From an uncultured Roseicyclus sp. (GTDB taxonomy: Bacteria > Pseudomonadota > Alphaproteobacteria > Rhodobacterales > Rhodobacteraceae): 64,000 nucleotides of DNA. Made by a program: the position numbers and the translations under genes. The stretch lies in contig CANMRT010000001.1 of the NCBI GenBank assembly GCA_947500415.1, positions 1,328,982 to 1,392,981 of the forward strand. Reading direction: 5' to 3'. The notes under the pieces were generated by a model, which saw only the letters and a list, made by a program, of their open reading frames with translations, was not told where the DNA came from and searched no databases. Below are positions 45,684-55,150 of this stretch, piece after piece; position 1 is the stretch's first letter, and every line of letters starts with the position of its first letter.

Positions 45684-46892
45684 ATGGTAATCGCGGGTGG
45701 AGCCTTCCGAGACAGGCAGTTTCGGCTGTTCTTCGGGGGCGTTTTCTTTGCTGTGCAGGCGATTTGGATCCAACGGGTCACCCTCGGGTGGCTGGCGTGG
45801 GAGCGCACGGGCTCGGCCCGCGTCGTGGGATTGGTCGCCGCATTGAGCCTGGTGCCCACGCTCTTTGCGGGGCCGTTCTTTGGCGTATTGGCAGACCGGG
45901 TGGACATCCGCGCGGCCTCGCTTGTGACGAACGGTTTGATGGCCTTGGTGCTTGCAGTGCTGGCCATGGTGGCGGGGCACGTGGGCCCTGTGGGCCTTGG
46001 CGTGGCGGCGCTGGCGATCGGCGTGATTTCAGCCGCGCACCATCCGATCCGCATGTCGCTGGGGCCGCGACTGGTGGCCACGGACATGGTGCAGCATGTG
46101 GTTTCGGCCACGGCGCTGAATTTCAACATCGCGCGGCTGGTGGCCCCGGTTCTGGCAGGGTGGATCATCGCCACGGCAGGTGGCGGCACCGCGTTGTGGA
46201 TTGCCGCCGTGTGCTATTTGCCGATGCTGGCGGTGCTGCCGACGCTGAGGCCCCGGGCATTGAGCCCCAGAGCGCCGTCGCCGTTCCTCCAGGATCTCAA
46301 GGAAGGCATCGCCTATGCGTTGCGCGCGCCACTGATCCGGCAGGCGCTATTGATAACATTGGTCTTCGCCACAACCGCGCGTGGCGCGTTGGAGGTCTTG
46401 CCCGTGCTGGCCGACGGCGGCTTTGGCCGCGGCGCTGCGGGCCTTGGCTTTCTGACGGGGGCTGCGGGCGCGGGCGCGCTGGTGGCGGCCGTGATGAAGG
46501 CCGGCGGCGTGGGCGCGGTCGGCGCACGTATTCCCCGCGCCGTTTGGGCGGCGTCCTTCATTGGGCAATTGGCTGTTCTTGGGATGGGGTTGGCGCCTGC
46601 GTGGAGCTTCGCGCTGGCGGCCACGGCGCTGACGGGGTTCTGCGCCACATGGTGCGGGGTCTCGCTGCAATCGGCGATCCAGACCGATTTGCCGGACGGG
46701 ATGCGGGGGCGCGTGATGAGCCTATGGGTGGTCGTGGGCTTTGGCACGGTGGCCATAGGCTCGCTGGGGATAGGGTCGCTTTCGGATCTCACTGACGTTG
46801 GAACCGGGTTGACCATAGCGGGTCTCTTCGGGGCTGCGGCAATGGGGCTAGTCTTGCTGGGGGTGCAGGCCCGTGCAAATCATCCTATGTGA
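45684..46892 (+). CDS. MFS transporter, DHA3/enterobactin-exporter-like
   Basis: A 402-residue membrane protein with about ten to twelve helices. The N-terminus FRDRQFRLFFGGVFFAVQAIWIQRVTLGWLAWERTGSARVVG and the FFGVLADRVDIRAASL loop (motif A form GxxADRxDRR) identify the DHA3/EntS-like branch of the major facilitator superfamily. These act as proton-driven efflux pumps. The substrate is unknown. It is divergent from the DUF1127 gene. Confidence 0.88.
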   Translation: MVIAGGAFRDRQFRLFFGGVFFAVQAIWIQRVTLGWLAWERTGSARVVGLVAALSLVPTLFAGPFFGVLADRVDIRAASLVTNGLMALVLAVLAMVAGHVGPVGLGVAALAIGVISAAHHPIRMSLGPRLVATDMVQHVVSATALNFNIARLVAPVLAGWIIATAGGGTALWIAAVCYLPMLAVLPTLRPRALSPRAPSPFLQDLKEGIAYALRAPLIRQALLITLVFATTARGALEVLPVLADGGFGRGAAGLGFLTGAAGAGALVAAVMKAGGVGAVGARIPRAVWAASFIGQLAVLGMGLAPAWSFALAATALTGFCATWCGVSLQSAIQTDLPDGMRGRVMSLWVVVGFGTVAIGSLGIGSLSDLTDVGTGLTIAGLFGAAAMGLVLLGVQARANHPM

Positions 46893-46924
46893 GGAGCGAG
46901 AGCTTCGATTGGACCGAAAAAAAG

Positions 46925-48010
46925 ATGCCCCAGACCCGCGATAGTATCCTTGAAGCGCTGCGCGCTGTGACCCTGCCCGATGGCGGTGATCTGGTCAGCC
47001 GCGACATGGTCCGTGCCGTTCAGGTGCAGGCCGATAAGGTGAGCTTCATTCTGGAGGCCCCGTCGCCCGAGGCTGCGCAGGCCATGGGCCCTGTGCGCGA
47101 TGCGGCGCAGGCCGTGGTGGAACGGCTGGAGGGTGTTGCGTCGGCAACGGTTGCGCTGACCGCCCATTCGGCCCCGGCGGCGAAACCCGCGCCTGAGACG
47201 CCGCCGCCAAGCCTGAAGGTGGGCGGGCATATGAAGCCGCAAGAGGGCTCCATGAAGCCGTCGGGCGTGCAACGGATCATTGGGATCGGCTCGGGCAAGG
47301 GCGGCGTGGGGAAATCCACGGTGTCTACGAACCTTGCCGTGGCTCTGGCGCGGCAGGGGCGGCGTGTGGGTCTGCTGGACGCGGATATCTACGGGCCAAG
47401 CGTGCCGCGCATGATGGGCGTGAACAAGCGCCCGGCCTCACCCGATGGCAAGACGATCATTCCGTTGCAGGGCCATGGCGTGACGCTGATGTCGATCGGG
47501 TTCATGTTGCCCGAGGAGAAGGCCGTGGTCTGGCGTGGTCCGATGCTGATGGGTGCGCTGCAACAGATGCTGACCCAGGTGGAATGGGGCGAGTTGGACG
47601 TTCTGCTGGTCGACCTGCCCCCCGGAACCGGCGATGTGGCGATGACGCTGTGCCAGAAATCGGATGTGACGGGTGCGATCATCGTGTCGACCCCGCAGGA
47701 CGTGGCGCTGTTAGATGCGCGCAAGGCGCTGGATATGTTCAACACACTTAAGACGCCCATTCTGGGCCTGATCGAGAATATGGGCGCCTTCCATTGCCCC
47801 AATTGCGGGCATGAGGCGCATATCTTCGGGCAGGGCGGGGTGCAGGACGAGGCTGCGAAGCTGGACCTGCCGTTCCTGGGCACGCTGCCGATTGATCTGG
47901 AAACGCGGGTTGCGGGGGACGCAGGCGTTCCCATTGCTGCGGGCGAGACGCCGATGGCGCGGGCCTATGCGGCGCTGGCAAAACGATTCATCGACGGTGG
48001 AATGGCCTGA
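46925..48010 (+). CDS. mrp: Mrp/ApbC-type Fe-S cluster carrier ATPase
   Basis: A 361-residue P-loop protein. An N-terminal DUF59-like (MIP18) domain (residues 5-75) is followed by a Pro-rich linker, then the deviant Walker A GSGKGGVGKST, LLDADIYGPSVPRMMG, VDLPPGTGDVAMTLCQ and the cluster-binding FHCPNCGHEA (CxxC). It carries iron-sulfur clusters to apoproteins. The start at 46925 (MPQTRD) is typical; a GTG at 46889 overlapping the MFS stop is possible. It is likely cotranscribed with the MFS gene. Confidence 0.93.
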   Translation: MPQTRDSILEALRAVTLPDGGDLVSRDMVRAVQVQADKVSFILEAPSPEAAQAMGPVRDAAQAVVERLEGVASATVALTAHSAPAAKPAPETPPPSLKVGGHMKPQEGSMKPSGVQRIIGIGSGKGGVGKSTVSTNLAVALARQGRRVGLLDADIYGPSVPRMMGVNKRPASPDGKTIIPLQGHGVTLMSIGFMLPEEKAVVWRGPMLMGALQQMLTQVEWGELDVLLVDLPPGTGDVAMTLCQKSDVTGAIIVSTPQDVALLDARKALDMFNTLKTPILGLIENMGAFHCPNCGHEAHIFGQGGVQDEAAKLDLPFLGTLPIDLETRVAGDAGVPIAAGETPMARAYAALAKRFIDGGMA

Positions 48011-48262
48011 GCAGGGCTTAAATCCCTCGAATTTCATGGCTGCCCGCCTGAAACGAATCACCTGAAACCAGAACAAACCAAGATCGTCAGACTGGCCTTG
48101 GGATTTTCTGGGAAAAAACTTCCATCTTCTTCCACTTTCTTCCGCCACCGCTTGTGGACCCCATATCGTGGGATTGTCCTCTAGTTGAGCACAATATGCG
48201 GCGTCACTAGGGGCGTTCGCCATACAAGATACTGTGTTCGGATGGGGGCGAAATCAACAGAT

Positions 48263-48297
48263 TGGGGTAAAGTGGAATAAAAAGGTGTTGATTGGGA
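48263..48297 (+). promoter_or_regulatory. MraZ-type operator repeats
   Basis: TGGGG (48263), TGGAA (48273), AGGTG (48283) and TGGGA (48293) repeat with exact 10-bp spacing. MraZ of E. coli binds TGGGN direct repeats separated by 5 bp to repress its own operon, and this is the same architecture, about 310 bp upstream of mraZ. The middle two units are degenerate. Confidence 0.7.
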
Positions 48298-48471
48298 GGG
48301 TGTCCCATGAGACAAACAGTCATCGGCAGAACGAGACAACAACGGGTCGCAAAGACCTGAACCAAAAACAAAAATAGGCAGGTTCATACAGGCATCTCAT
48401 TACGCCGAACAAAGAGATCCGGCGCGCAGGCGAGCAGACATCCCCCCAGGTAGTTTGCGCAGTCGGACACC

Positions 48472-48537
48472 CCAGAAATGGGACGAGGGCGGTGGTTGAG
48501 GAGTGGCAGCTTCCTCAACCGCCGTTTCCATTTCTGG
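48472..48537 (+). other. Long hairpin in the mraZ leader
   Basis: Outer arms CCAGAAATGG (48472-48481) and CCATTTCTGG (48528-48537) are perfectly complementary. The inner arms GGTTGAGGA (48494-48502) and TCCTCAACC (48512-48520) are too, and the inner stem extends outward over about four more pairs. The whole is a 66-nt dyad with an internal loop and a GTGGCAGCT apical loop. There is no T-run, so it is not a simple terminator. Confidence 0.7.
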
Positions 48538-48610
48538 ATCACGAATTACGGCCAGACTTTGGCCAAAATGTGGCGCGACAGACGCGCCCGGGACATGAGG
48601 CAACACGCAC

Positions 48611-49141
48611 GTGGACGCGCGCTTCACAGGAACAAGCACCGTCAAGGTTGACGGGAAGGGCCGGGTCTCGCTCCCGGCTAAGTTCCGTCGTGCGTTGCAG
48701 GCCGCCGATGCCGCCTGCGGCCCCGGTGATGCGCCCCGCCTCTATATTGCTTACGGCAACCCCGCCTATGATTATGTCGAGTGCCTGTCGGGCGACGCTT
48801 ACGACAACCTTGATGCGAAAATTCAAGCAATGCCCGAGGGCGAGGCCGAACGCGAAGTTCTTGAAATCCTTTTTTATTCGCTCTGCGATGAAGTGATCGT
48901 CGACGATGCGGGCCGGTTCGTTTTGCCGGGTTCCGCGCGTGACAAGCTGACGCTGGACGGCGAGGCCGTGTTCCAGGGTAAGGGCACCAAGTTCCACATC
49001 CTCAAACCCGCAGACAGCGAGGCGTCGAAAGACAAGCTGGCCGCGATGCTCGCCAAACTTGGCGAGGGCAAGGAATTCTTCAACCCCGTCTCACTGGCAA
49101 ACGAACCAAAGCCCGCCCCGGTAAACGACAATGACGCATGA
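48611..49141 (+). CDS. mraZ: MraZ transcriptional regulator of the dcw cluster
   Basis: A 176-residue AbrB-fold protein with two tandem SpoVT-like repeats: [20 protein letters not shown] at residues 12-31 and [19 protein letters not shown] near 97-115. It represses its own operon through TGGGN repeats, which are present upstream. The GTG start at 48611 gives the expected [10 protein letters not shown] opening; GAGG is 10 bp upstream. It overlaps rsmH by 4 bp. Confidence 0.93.
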   Translation: MDARFTGTSTVKVDGKGRVSLPAKFRRALQAADAACGPGDAPRLYIAYGNPAYDYVECLSGDAYDNLDAKIQAMPEGEAEREVLEILFYSLCDEVIVDDAGRFVLPGSARDKLTLDGEAVFQGKGTKFHILKPADSEASKDKLAAMLAKLGEGKEFFNPVSLANEPKPAPVNDNDA

Positions 49142-50109
49142 CCGACGCCCCGCATATTCCCGTTCTTCTTGGCGCAATCCTGGAGCACGCGGGCCCGATT
49201 TCTGGCGTCTGGTTGGACGGGACCTTCGGCGCTGGTGGATACGCCCGTGGATTGCTGGATAGGGGGGCGGATCTGGTGATTGGGGTGGATCGCGATCCTT
49301 TGGCATTCGAGATGGCAGGTGTTTGGGCCGGGACCTACGGGGACCGGCTTCGGCTTGTTTCGGGGACCTTCTCTGATCTGGATGAGTTGGCGGGTGAGCC
49401 GCTGGACGGAGTGGCGCTCGATCTGGGCGTGTCGTCAATGCAGCTGGACATGGCCGAGCGTGGCTTTTCCTTCATGCGGGACGGGCCGCTGGATATGCGG
49501 ATGGGGCGGGATGGTGTCTCGGCCGAAGATCTGGTGAACGAGGCGTCTGAAGCGCTGCTGGCCGACATCCTGTATCACTACGGGGAAGAGCGTGCGGCGC
49601 GGCGGATTTCCAAAGCGATTGCGGCAGAACGCTTAAAGTATCGCATTAACTCTACCTTGCAGCTTGCCGGAATCGTTGAGTCTTGTTTGCCGCGTAAGAA
49701 GCCGAGGCAAAGCCATCCGGCGACGCGCAGTTTCCAGGCGATCCGCATCGCGGTGAACGATGAGTTCGGGCAGTTGGCCCAAGGTTTGATGGCCGCCGAG
49801 CGCGCGTTGAAGCCCGGTGGCAAGCTGGCTGTGGTGACTTTCCATTCCTCTGAGGATCGGATTGTGAAGCGGTTTATGGCGGATCGGTCCAGCGCAGGGG
49901 GCGGTGGCTCTCGTTATGCGCCCGAGGCTGAGGCCAGGACGCCCGCCTTCACGCTGACCCCGCGCAAGGCGATCCCGCCGACGCCTGAGGAAATCGACCA
50001 AAACCCACGTGCCCGCTCGGCCAAGTTGCGTATCGCAACCCGCACCGATGCGCCCGCGCAATCCATTGATCCGGCCAGTTTGGGCCTGCCAGACGTGAGG
50101 CTCAGCTGA
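49138..50109 (+). CDS. rsmH: 16S rRNA (cytosine-1402-N4)-methyltransferase
   Basis: A 323-residue SAM-dependent enzyme. [12 protein letters not shown] and [16 protein letters not shown] form the SAM-binding N-terminus; [35 protein letters not shown] and [13 protein letters not shown] are RsmH signatures. It N4-methylates C1402 in the decoding centre. It is coupled to mraZ (ATGA) and ftsL (TGATG). Confidence 0.96.
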   Translation: MTDAPHIPVLLGAILEHAGPISGVWLDGTFGAGGYARGLLDRGADLVIGVDRDPLAFEMAGVWAGTYGDRLRLVSGTFSDLDELAGEPLDGVALDLGVSSMQLDMAERGFSFMRDGPLDMRMGRDGVSAEDLVNEASEALLADILYHYGEERAARRISKAIAAERLKYRINSTLQLAGIVESCLPRKKPRQSHPATRSFQAIRIAVNDEFGQLAQGLMAAERALKPGGKLAVVTFHSSEDRIVKRFMADRSSAGGGGSRYAPEAEARTPAFTLTPRKAIPPTPEEIDQNPRARSAKLRIATRTDAPAQSIDPASLGLPDVRLS

Positions 50110-50471
50110 TGCGCTTCACCACACCAATTGCCGTTCTGATCGTGATTGCCCTTGGCTATTGGGCCTATCACCAGACGATCCAGACCCAGATGGCGGACCG
50201 CCAAGTGGACCGCCTGCAACGACAAATTGCGGCGGAACATGAGCGTTTGGGCGTTCTGCGCGCCGAATGGGCCTATCTGAACCGCCCTGATCGGCTGCGC
50301 GAGTTGGCAATGTTCAATTTCGACCGCCTTGGCCTGTTGCCGTTGGCGCCGGACCAATTCGGCGATGTGGCGCAGATCCCTTTCCCGGCGCCGGAGCCCG
50401 AAGATCTGACCCCCGAAATCCTGCAAGGCACGTCGTCGTTGCCAGAGGGTTACGAGGAGGAACCGCTATGA
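50109..50471 (+). CDS. ftsL: Cell division protein FtsL
   Basis: A 120-residue bitopic protein. One transmembrane helix lies at residues 5-22, followed by a coiled-coil-like QTQMADRQVDRLQRQIAAEHERLGVLRAEWAYLNRPDRLRELA typical of FtsL, then an acidic C-terminal tail. With FtsB and FtsQ it activates FtsWI at the septum. It overlaps rsmH by 1 bp and ftsI by 4 bp. Identification rests on topology and position. Confidence 0.88.
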   Translation: MRFTTPIAVLIVIALGYWAYHQTIQTQMADRQVDRLQRQIAAEHERLGVLRAEWAYLNRPDRLRELAMFNFDRLGLLPLAPDQFGDVAQIPFPAPEPEDLTPEILQGTSSLPEGYEEEPL

Positions 50472-52249
50472 GCCTGCGTATTCCCCTGCGCCCGCTGACC
50501 CGCATCCTTGATGCGCGGGCGCGGGGCGAAAACCCTGATAACGTTGAGAAAGAGAACCTGCGCCTGCGCCATGAGGCACAGCGCGACAAGCTGCGCGTGC
50601 GGGCCGAAAGCCGCCTTTTGCTCGTGGCCGCGTGCTTCGTGATGGCCTTTGGCGCGGTGGGCTACAAGATGGCAGAGCTTGCCACGTCCGAGCCGTCCGA
50701 GCCGCGGGTTTTGAACCAGGGGCCGACGATCCTGAACACGCGCGCTGACATCACGGACCGGCACGGGCGGCTGTTGGCGACGAACTTTGCAACCAACGCG
50801 CTTTATGCGCATCCGCAAGACATCATCTACCCGCGCCGTGCCGCCGATGGGCTGGCTGCGATTTTCCCTGAGATGGACGCGGAAGACCTTTATCGTCGCT
50901 TCACCGGAGACAGCCGGTTCATTTGGCTGCGCCGCTATATTTCGCCGGAGCAAGAGCAGCAGGTGCATGACATCGGCTCGCCCGGGTTGCTGTTCGGTCC
51001 GCGTGAGATGCGGCTTTATCCCAACGGCTCCATTGCGGCGCATATCCTTGGTGGGGCGAGCTTTGGCGAGGAGGCCGTGAACGCGGCTGAGGTTATTGGC
51101 ATCGCAGGCGTCGAGGCGCAGTTTGACGAGGAATTGCGCGATCCGTCGCGGGTCGATCCTCTGATGCTGTCGGTCGATTTGACGGTGCAATCGGCGGTCG
51201 AAGAAGTGCTGGCCGGGGGCATGGCCCTGATGAACGCGCGCGGCGCCGCGGCGGTTTTGATGGATGTCCACACGGGTGAGATCATCTCCATGGCGAGCCT
51301 GCCCGATTTCGACCCCAACGCGCGGCCGCGTCCTTTGCTGGAAGGCGACCAGGCGGACAGCCCGCTATTCAATCGTGCGGTGCAGGGCGTTTATGAATTG
51401 GGAAGTGTTTTCAAGACCTTCACGATTGCGCAGGCCTTGGAGCTGAACCTGTTCAGCCCTTATGACATGATCGACACGACGGGCCCGATCCGCATGGCGG
51501 GCTTTGCGATCCGCGACTTTTCAAACTACGGGCCGGAGCAATCCGTGGCCGACGTTCTGATCCATTCGTCCAATATCGGCACGGCGCGCATTGCGCGGGT
51601 GATTGGGGCCTCGCGGCAGGAGAATTTCCTGGCGTCGTTGAACCTGCTAGAGCCCACGGAAGTTGAGCTTGTTGAAGCGGCCTCTGGCCGTCCGCTGACC
51701 CCGCCACGGTGGGGCGAATTGGCGACGATGACGATCAGTTATGGGCACGGGGTTTCGACGAGCCCGCTGCATCTCGCGGCCGCCTATTCGACAATTGTGA
51801 ATGGTGGGACCGAGATCCTGCCAACGCTGGTGCGCCGGGAGACGCCGCAGAATGGCGAGCGGATCATTTCCGAGGCGACGAGTTCGGCGATGAACGCGCT
51901 GCTGCGTGCCATTGTGACGGACGGTACGGCGAGTTTTGGTGAGGTTGAGGGCTACCATGTTGGCGGCAAGACCGGCACCGCCGACCTGCCGCGCCCCAAT
52001 GGCGGGTATTACGAGGATCGAAACCTCAACACCTTCGCCAGCGCGTTCCCGATGAACGACCCGCAATATGTGCTGATCGTGACCTTGCAGGAGGCGGCGG
52101 AGCTGAGCGGCCCGCAGCCGCGCCGCACCGCCGGTTGGACCGCTGTGCCGGTGGCCGCCGAGATCATCCGCCGCACGGCCCCGCTTTTGGGGCTGCGACC
52201 TGACATTGAACATCCCCTTGGTTTGCAGCTATCCAATTCCTCGAACTGA
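50468..52249 (+). CDS. ftsI: Penicillin-binding protein 3 (septal transpeptidase)
   Basis: A 593-residue class B PBP. The membrane anchor is at about residues 48-66. The transpeptidase has S313 in GSVFKTF (SxxK), HSSNIGTAR with S367-x-N369 and GGKTGTAD near residue 500. It cross-links septal peptidoglycan with FtsW. Length and order are normal. A 4-bp overlap links it to ftsL. Confidence 0.96.
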   Translation: MSLRIPLRPLTRILDARARGENPDNVEKENLRLRHEAQRDKLRVRAESRLLLVAACFVMAFGAVGYKMAELATSEPSEPRVLNQGPTILNTRADITDRHGRLLATNFATNALYAHPQDIIYPRRAADGLAAIFPEMDAEDLYRRFTGDSRFIWLRRYISPEQEQQVHDIGSPGLLFGPREMRLYPNGSIAAHILGGASFGEEAVNAAEVIGIAGVEAQFDEELRDPSRVDPLMLSVDLTVQSAVEEVLAGGMALMNARGAAAVLMDVHTGEIISMASLPDFDPNARPRPLLEGDQADSPLFNRAVQGVYELGSVFKTFTIAQALELNLFSPYDMIDTTGPIRMAGFAIRDFSNYGPEQSVADVLIHSSNIGTARIARVIGASRQENFLASLNLLEPTEVELVEAASGRPLTPPRWGELATMTISYGHGVSTSPLHLAAAYSTIVNGGTEILPTLVRRETPQNGERIISEATSSAMNALLRAIVTDGTASFGEVEGYHVGGKTGTADLPRPNGGYYEDRNLNTFASAFPMNDPQYVLIVTLQEAAELSGPQPRRTAGWTAVPVAAEIIRRTAPLLGLRPDIEHPLGLQLSNSSN

Positions 52250-52260
52250 GGGGTGGGCAC

Positions 52261-53733
52261 ATGGCCGCGAAGAGACTTTCTGATCTGGGCCTGACGCCAC
52301 GGGGCGATGACGTTGTCATCACTGGCGTGTCTTTGGACTCCCGCAAAGTCGAAAAGGGTCATCTTTTCGCGGGCTTACCCGGAACGCGGGTCCATGGTGG
52401 CGAGTTTATTCAATATGCCTTGCGCATGGGGGCGGGCGCGGTTTTGACGGACCGGCAAGGGGCCGAAATCGCCAAGAAAGAACTCGCAGCCTCCGACGCA
52501 GCACTTGTTGTGGTCGAAGATCCGGCGGGCGCGCTGGCCCATGCGGCGGCACTTTTCTTCGGCGGGCAGCCCGAATGCATGATCGCGGTGACGGGGACGA
52601 ATGGCAAAACGTCCGTCGCCAGCTTCACGCGCCAGATCTGGGAAGCGCTGGGGCGTGAGGCGGTCAATATTGGCACCACGGGTGTTGAGGGGGCCTTTGC
52701 CGCGCCGGGCATCCATACGACACCGGAGCCTGTTACGCTGCACAAGGTGCTGGCGGACATGGCGGCGGGTGGCGTGACCCACGCGGCGATGGAGGCGTCT
52801 TCCCACGGGCTCGACCAAAAGCGGATGGACGGCGTGCGATTGGCGGCGGCGGGGTTCACGAACCTGACGCAGGATCACCTCGACTACCACGGTGATATGG
52901 AGACGTATTTTCAGGCCAAGCTGCGGCTCTTCAACGACCTTTTGCCGGAAGATGGCGTGGCGGTCGTGAATATGGACGACGCCTTTGGGCTGCGTGTGGC
53001 GGAGGCGTGTAGCGCCCGTGGGATCGAGGTTTTGGGTGTCGCGCAATATGTCGAGGCGGCGCTGAAGATCACCGGACGGCGGATTGATGAGACCGGGCAG
53101 GATGTGCTGTTTCGCTGGCAGGGTGAGGCGCGGCAGGTGCGCCTAGACCTGATTGGTGCGTTTCAGGCGATGAACGTTTTGACGGCGGCGGGGTTGGTGA
53201 TTGCCGGTGGCGAAGCGCCCGATGACGTCTTTGCGCTGCTTCCGAAGCTGGCGGGCGTTCGGGGCCGGATGCAGCTGGCCGCGCGGCGGCACCATGGCGC
53301 GCCGATCTACGTGGATTATTCGCACACGCCGGACTCGCTTGAGGTCGCGTTGAAGGCGTTGCGGCCCCATGTGCTTGGGCGTTTGGTGGTGGTGTTCGGC
53401 GCGGGCGGCGACCGGGACAAAGGTAAGCGACCCCTGATGGGCAAGGCGGCGGCGGAGTTTGCGGACATTGCCATCGTGACGGATGACAACCCCCGTAGCG
53501 AGGACCCGGCGATGATCCGCATGGCGGTTTTGGCGGGTTGCCCCGAGGCCTCGGAAGTGGGCGACCGGGCGGAGGCAATCCTGCGCGGTGTCGATATGTT
53601 GGAACCCGGCGACGCGCTGCTCATCGCGGGCAAGGGGCATGAGACCGGGCAGCAGGTGGGTGATGTGGTCTATCCGTTTGACGATGTTGAACAAGCCTCG
53701 GTCGCGGTGGCTGCGTTGGAGGGGTTGGTATGA
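52261..53733 (+). CDS. murE: UDP-MurNAc-L-Ala-D-Glu:meso-diaminopimelate ligase
   Basis: A 490-residue Mur ligase. Motifs are AVTGTNGKTSVASF (P-loop), GTTGVEG, MEASSHGLDQKRMDGV, LTQDHLDYHGDMETYFQAK with the carbamylated-Lys region, YVDYSHTPDSLE and VTDDNPRSEDP. The DNPR motif marks meso-diaminopimelate specificity. It starts 11 bp after ftsI and overlaps murF by 4 bp. Confidence 0.96.
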   Translation: MAAKRLSDLGLTPRGDDVVITGVSLDSRKVEKGHLFAGLPGTRVHGGEFIQYALRMGAGAVLTDRQGAEIAKKELAASDAALVVVEDPAGALAHAAALFFGGQPECMIAVTGTNGKTSVASFTRQIWEALGREAVNIGTTGVEGAFAAPGIHTTPEPVTLHKVLADMAAGGVTHAAMEASSHGLDQKRMDGVRLAAAGFTNLTQDHLDYHGDMETYFQAKLRLFNDLLPEDGVAVVNMDDAFGLRVAEACSARGIEVLGVAQYVEAALKITGRRIDETGQDVLFRWQGEARQVRLDLIGAFQAMNVLTAAGLVIAGGEAPDDVFALLPKLAGVRGRMQLAARRHHGAPIYVDYSHTPDSLEVALKALRPHVLGRLVVVFGAGGDRDKGKRPLMGKAAAEFADIAIVTDDNPRSEDPAMIRMAVLAGCPEASEVGDRAEAILRGVDMLEPGDALLIAGKGHETGQQVGDVVYPFDDVEQASVAVAALEGLV

Positions 53734-55139
53734 GCCTTTGGACGGCGGCAGAGGCCGCTGACGCGACGGGAGGCAAGGTCGCCTCTGATTGGGTGGCGGA
53801 GGGCGTGTCGATTGACACCCGCACATTGCAGCCCGGCGATCTGTTCGTGGCGCTGGCCGCGGCACGGGACGGACATGAATTTGTGGCGCAGGCGCTGGAG
53901 AAGGGTGCGGCGGCGGCCATGGTCTCCCACGTGCCGGAGGGCGTGGACCCGGCGAAATGTCTTGTGGTTGATGAGGTCCTGCCCGCGTTGGAGCGTTTGG
54001 GCGTTGCGGCCCGCGCAAGGACAGATGCGAAGGTGATCGGGATCACCGGCTCGGTGGGCAAGACGACGGCCAAGGAGATGTTGCGTAAGGCGCTGGAAGG
54101 GCAGGGGAATATCCATGCTGCTGTGGCCAGCTACAACAACCATTGGGGTGTGCCGCTGACTTTGGCGCGGATGCCAAGGGACACGGATTTTGCCGTGATC
54201 GAGATGGGCATGAACCACGCCGGAGAGATCGCGCCGCTGACCAAGATGGCGCGGCCCCATGTGGCGATGATCACGACGATTGCACCGGCGCATCTGGAAA
54301 ACCTGGGCTCGACGGAGGCGATTGCCGCCGAAAAAGGCGCGATATTTGAGGGGCTTGAGCCCGGCGGTATCGCTGTGGTGCCGCTTGATGTGGCGGAGAA
54401 GGACATCCTGATTGAAGCGGGAAAGGTCCATGCGGCGGAGGTTGTGACCTTTGGCGAGACCGAGGGCGCAGACCTGCAATTGAGTGATGTGATCGTATCG
54501 GAAGCGTCCACCGTGATGCGGGTGGCGACGCCCGACGGCGCGCGGTTGGCGAAACTGTCGGTGGCCGGGCGGCACTACGCGCAGAACGCGGTTGGTGTGA
54601 TGCTGGCCGTGGCGGCAGCAGGGGCGGATCTGACCCAGGCCAGCATGGTCTTGTCGCAGTGGGAGCCGGTTGAAGGACGCGGGCAGCGGGAGCGTATCGC
54701 GCTGAGCCGCACTGACGATATCGCCATCGAGCTGATTGATGACGCCTTCAACGCCAATCCGACCTCGCTGGCCGCAGGGCTGGAAGTGCTTGCCGGGATC
54801 ACGCCACCGCGCGGCGGACGGCGGGTGGCGGTTCTGGGCGATATGCTGGAACTGGGTGCGGAGGCAGAGGCGATGCACGCTGGCGTGGCTGATCTGCCGA
54901 CGATGGACGCCGTTGATGTGGTGCATACCTGTGGGCCGCTGATGGCGCATCTGCACAGTGCTTTGCCTGAGGCGAAACGTGGGCTGCACATGGATACGGC
55001 TGCTGAGATGTGCCCGCGAATTGCGCGTGAGCTGCGGCCCGGCGATGTGGTTCTGGTCAAAGGATCAAAGGGATCGAAGGTGTCCCTCGTGGTTGACGCG
55101 CTGCGCAAACTCGGGCAATCGGTTGAGGGTGACAGGTGA
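53730..55139 (+). CDS. murF: UDP-MurNAc-tripeptide:D-Ala-D-Ala ligase
   Basis: A 469-residue Mur ligase adding D-Ala-D-Ala. GITGSVGKTTAKEML is the P-loop, NNHWGVPLTLARMP and IEMGMNHAGEI are MurF signatures, followed by LIDDAFNANPTSLAAGLEVL and VLGDMLELG. It is coupled to murE (ATGA) and lies 11 bp before mraY. Confidence 0.96.
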   Translation: MSLWTAAEAADATGGKVASDWVAEGVSIDTRTLQPGDLFVALAAARDGHEFVAQALEKGAAAAMVSHVPEGVDPAKCLVVDEVLPALERLGVAARARTDAKVIGITGSVGKTTAKEMLRKALEGQGNIHAAVASYNNHWGVPLTLARMPRDTDFAVIEMGMNHAGEIAPLTKMARPHVAMITTIAPAHLENLGSTEAIAAEKGAIFEGLEPGGIAVVPLDVAEKDILIEAGKVHAAEVVTFGETEGADLQLSDVIVSEASTVMRVATPDGARLAKLSVAGRHYAQNAVGVMLAVAAAGADLTQASMVLSQWEPVEGRGQRERIALSRTDDIAIELIDDAFNANPTSLAAGLEVLAGITPPRGGRRVAVLGDMLELGAEAEAMHAGVADLPTMDAVDVVHTCGPLMAHLHSALPEAKRGLHMDTAAEMCPRIARELRPGDVVLVKGSKGSKVSLVVDALRKLGQSVEGDR

Positions 55140-55150
55140 GGAACCGCTAG

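Larger units (their letters stand above)
48011..48610 (+). other. 600-bp leader region of the division/wall cluster
   Basis: No gene is supported here. It holds an MraZ-type operator at 48263-48297, a CCCA-TATCG-TGGG dyad near 48164-48176, and a long hairpin at 48472-48537. A promoter is expected close to the operator. The mraZ leader would then be about 300 nt, long enough for RNA-level control. Confidence 0.6.

Noticed and set aside
53670-54989. Minus-strand open frame of 439 codons
   Set aside because: Antisense to murF; composition is typical of a shadow frame.
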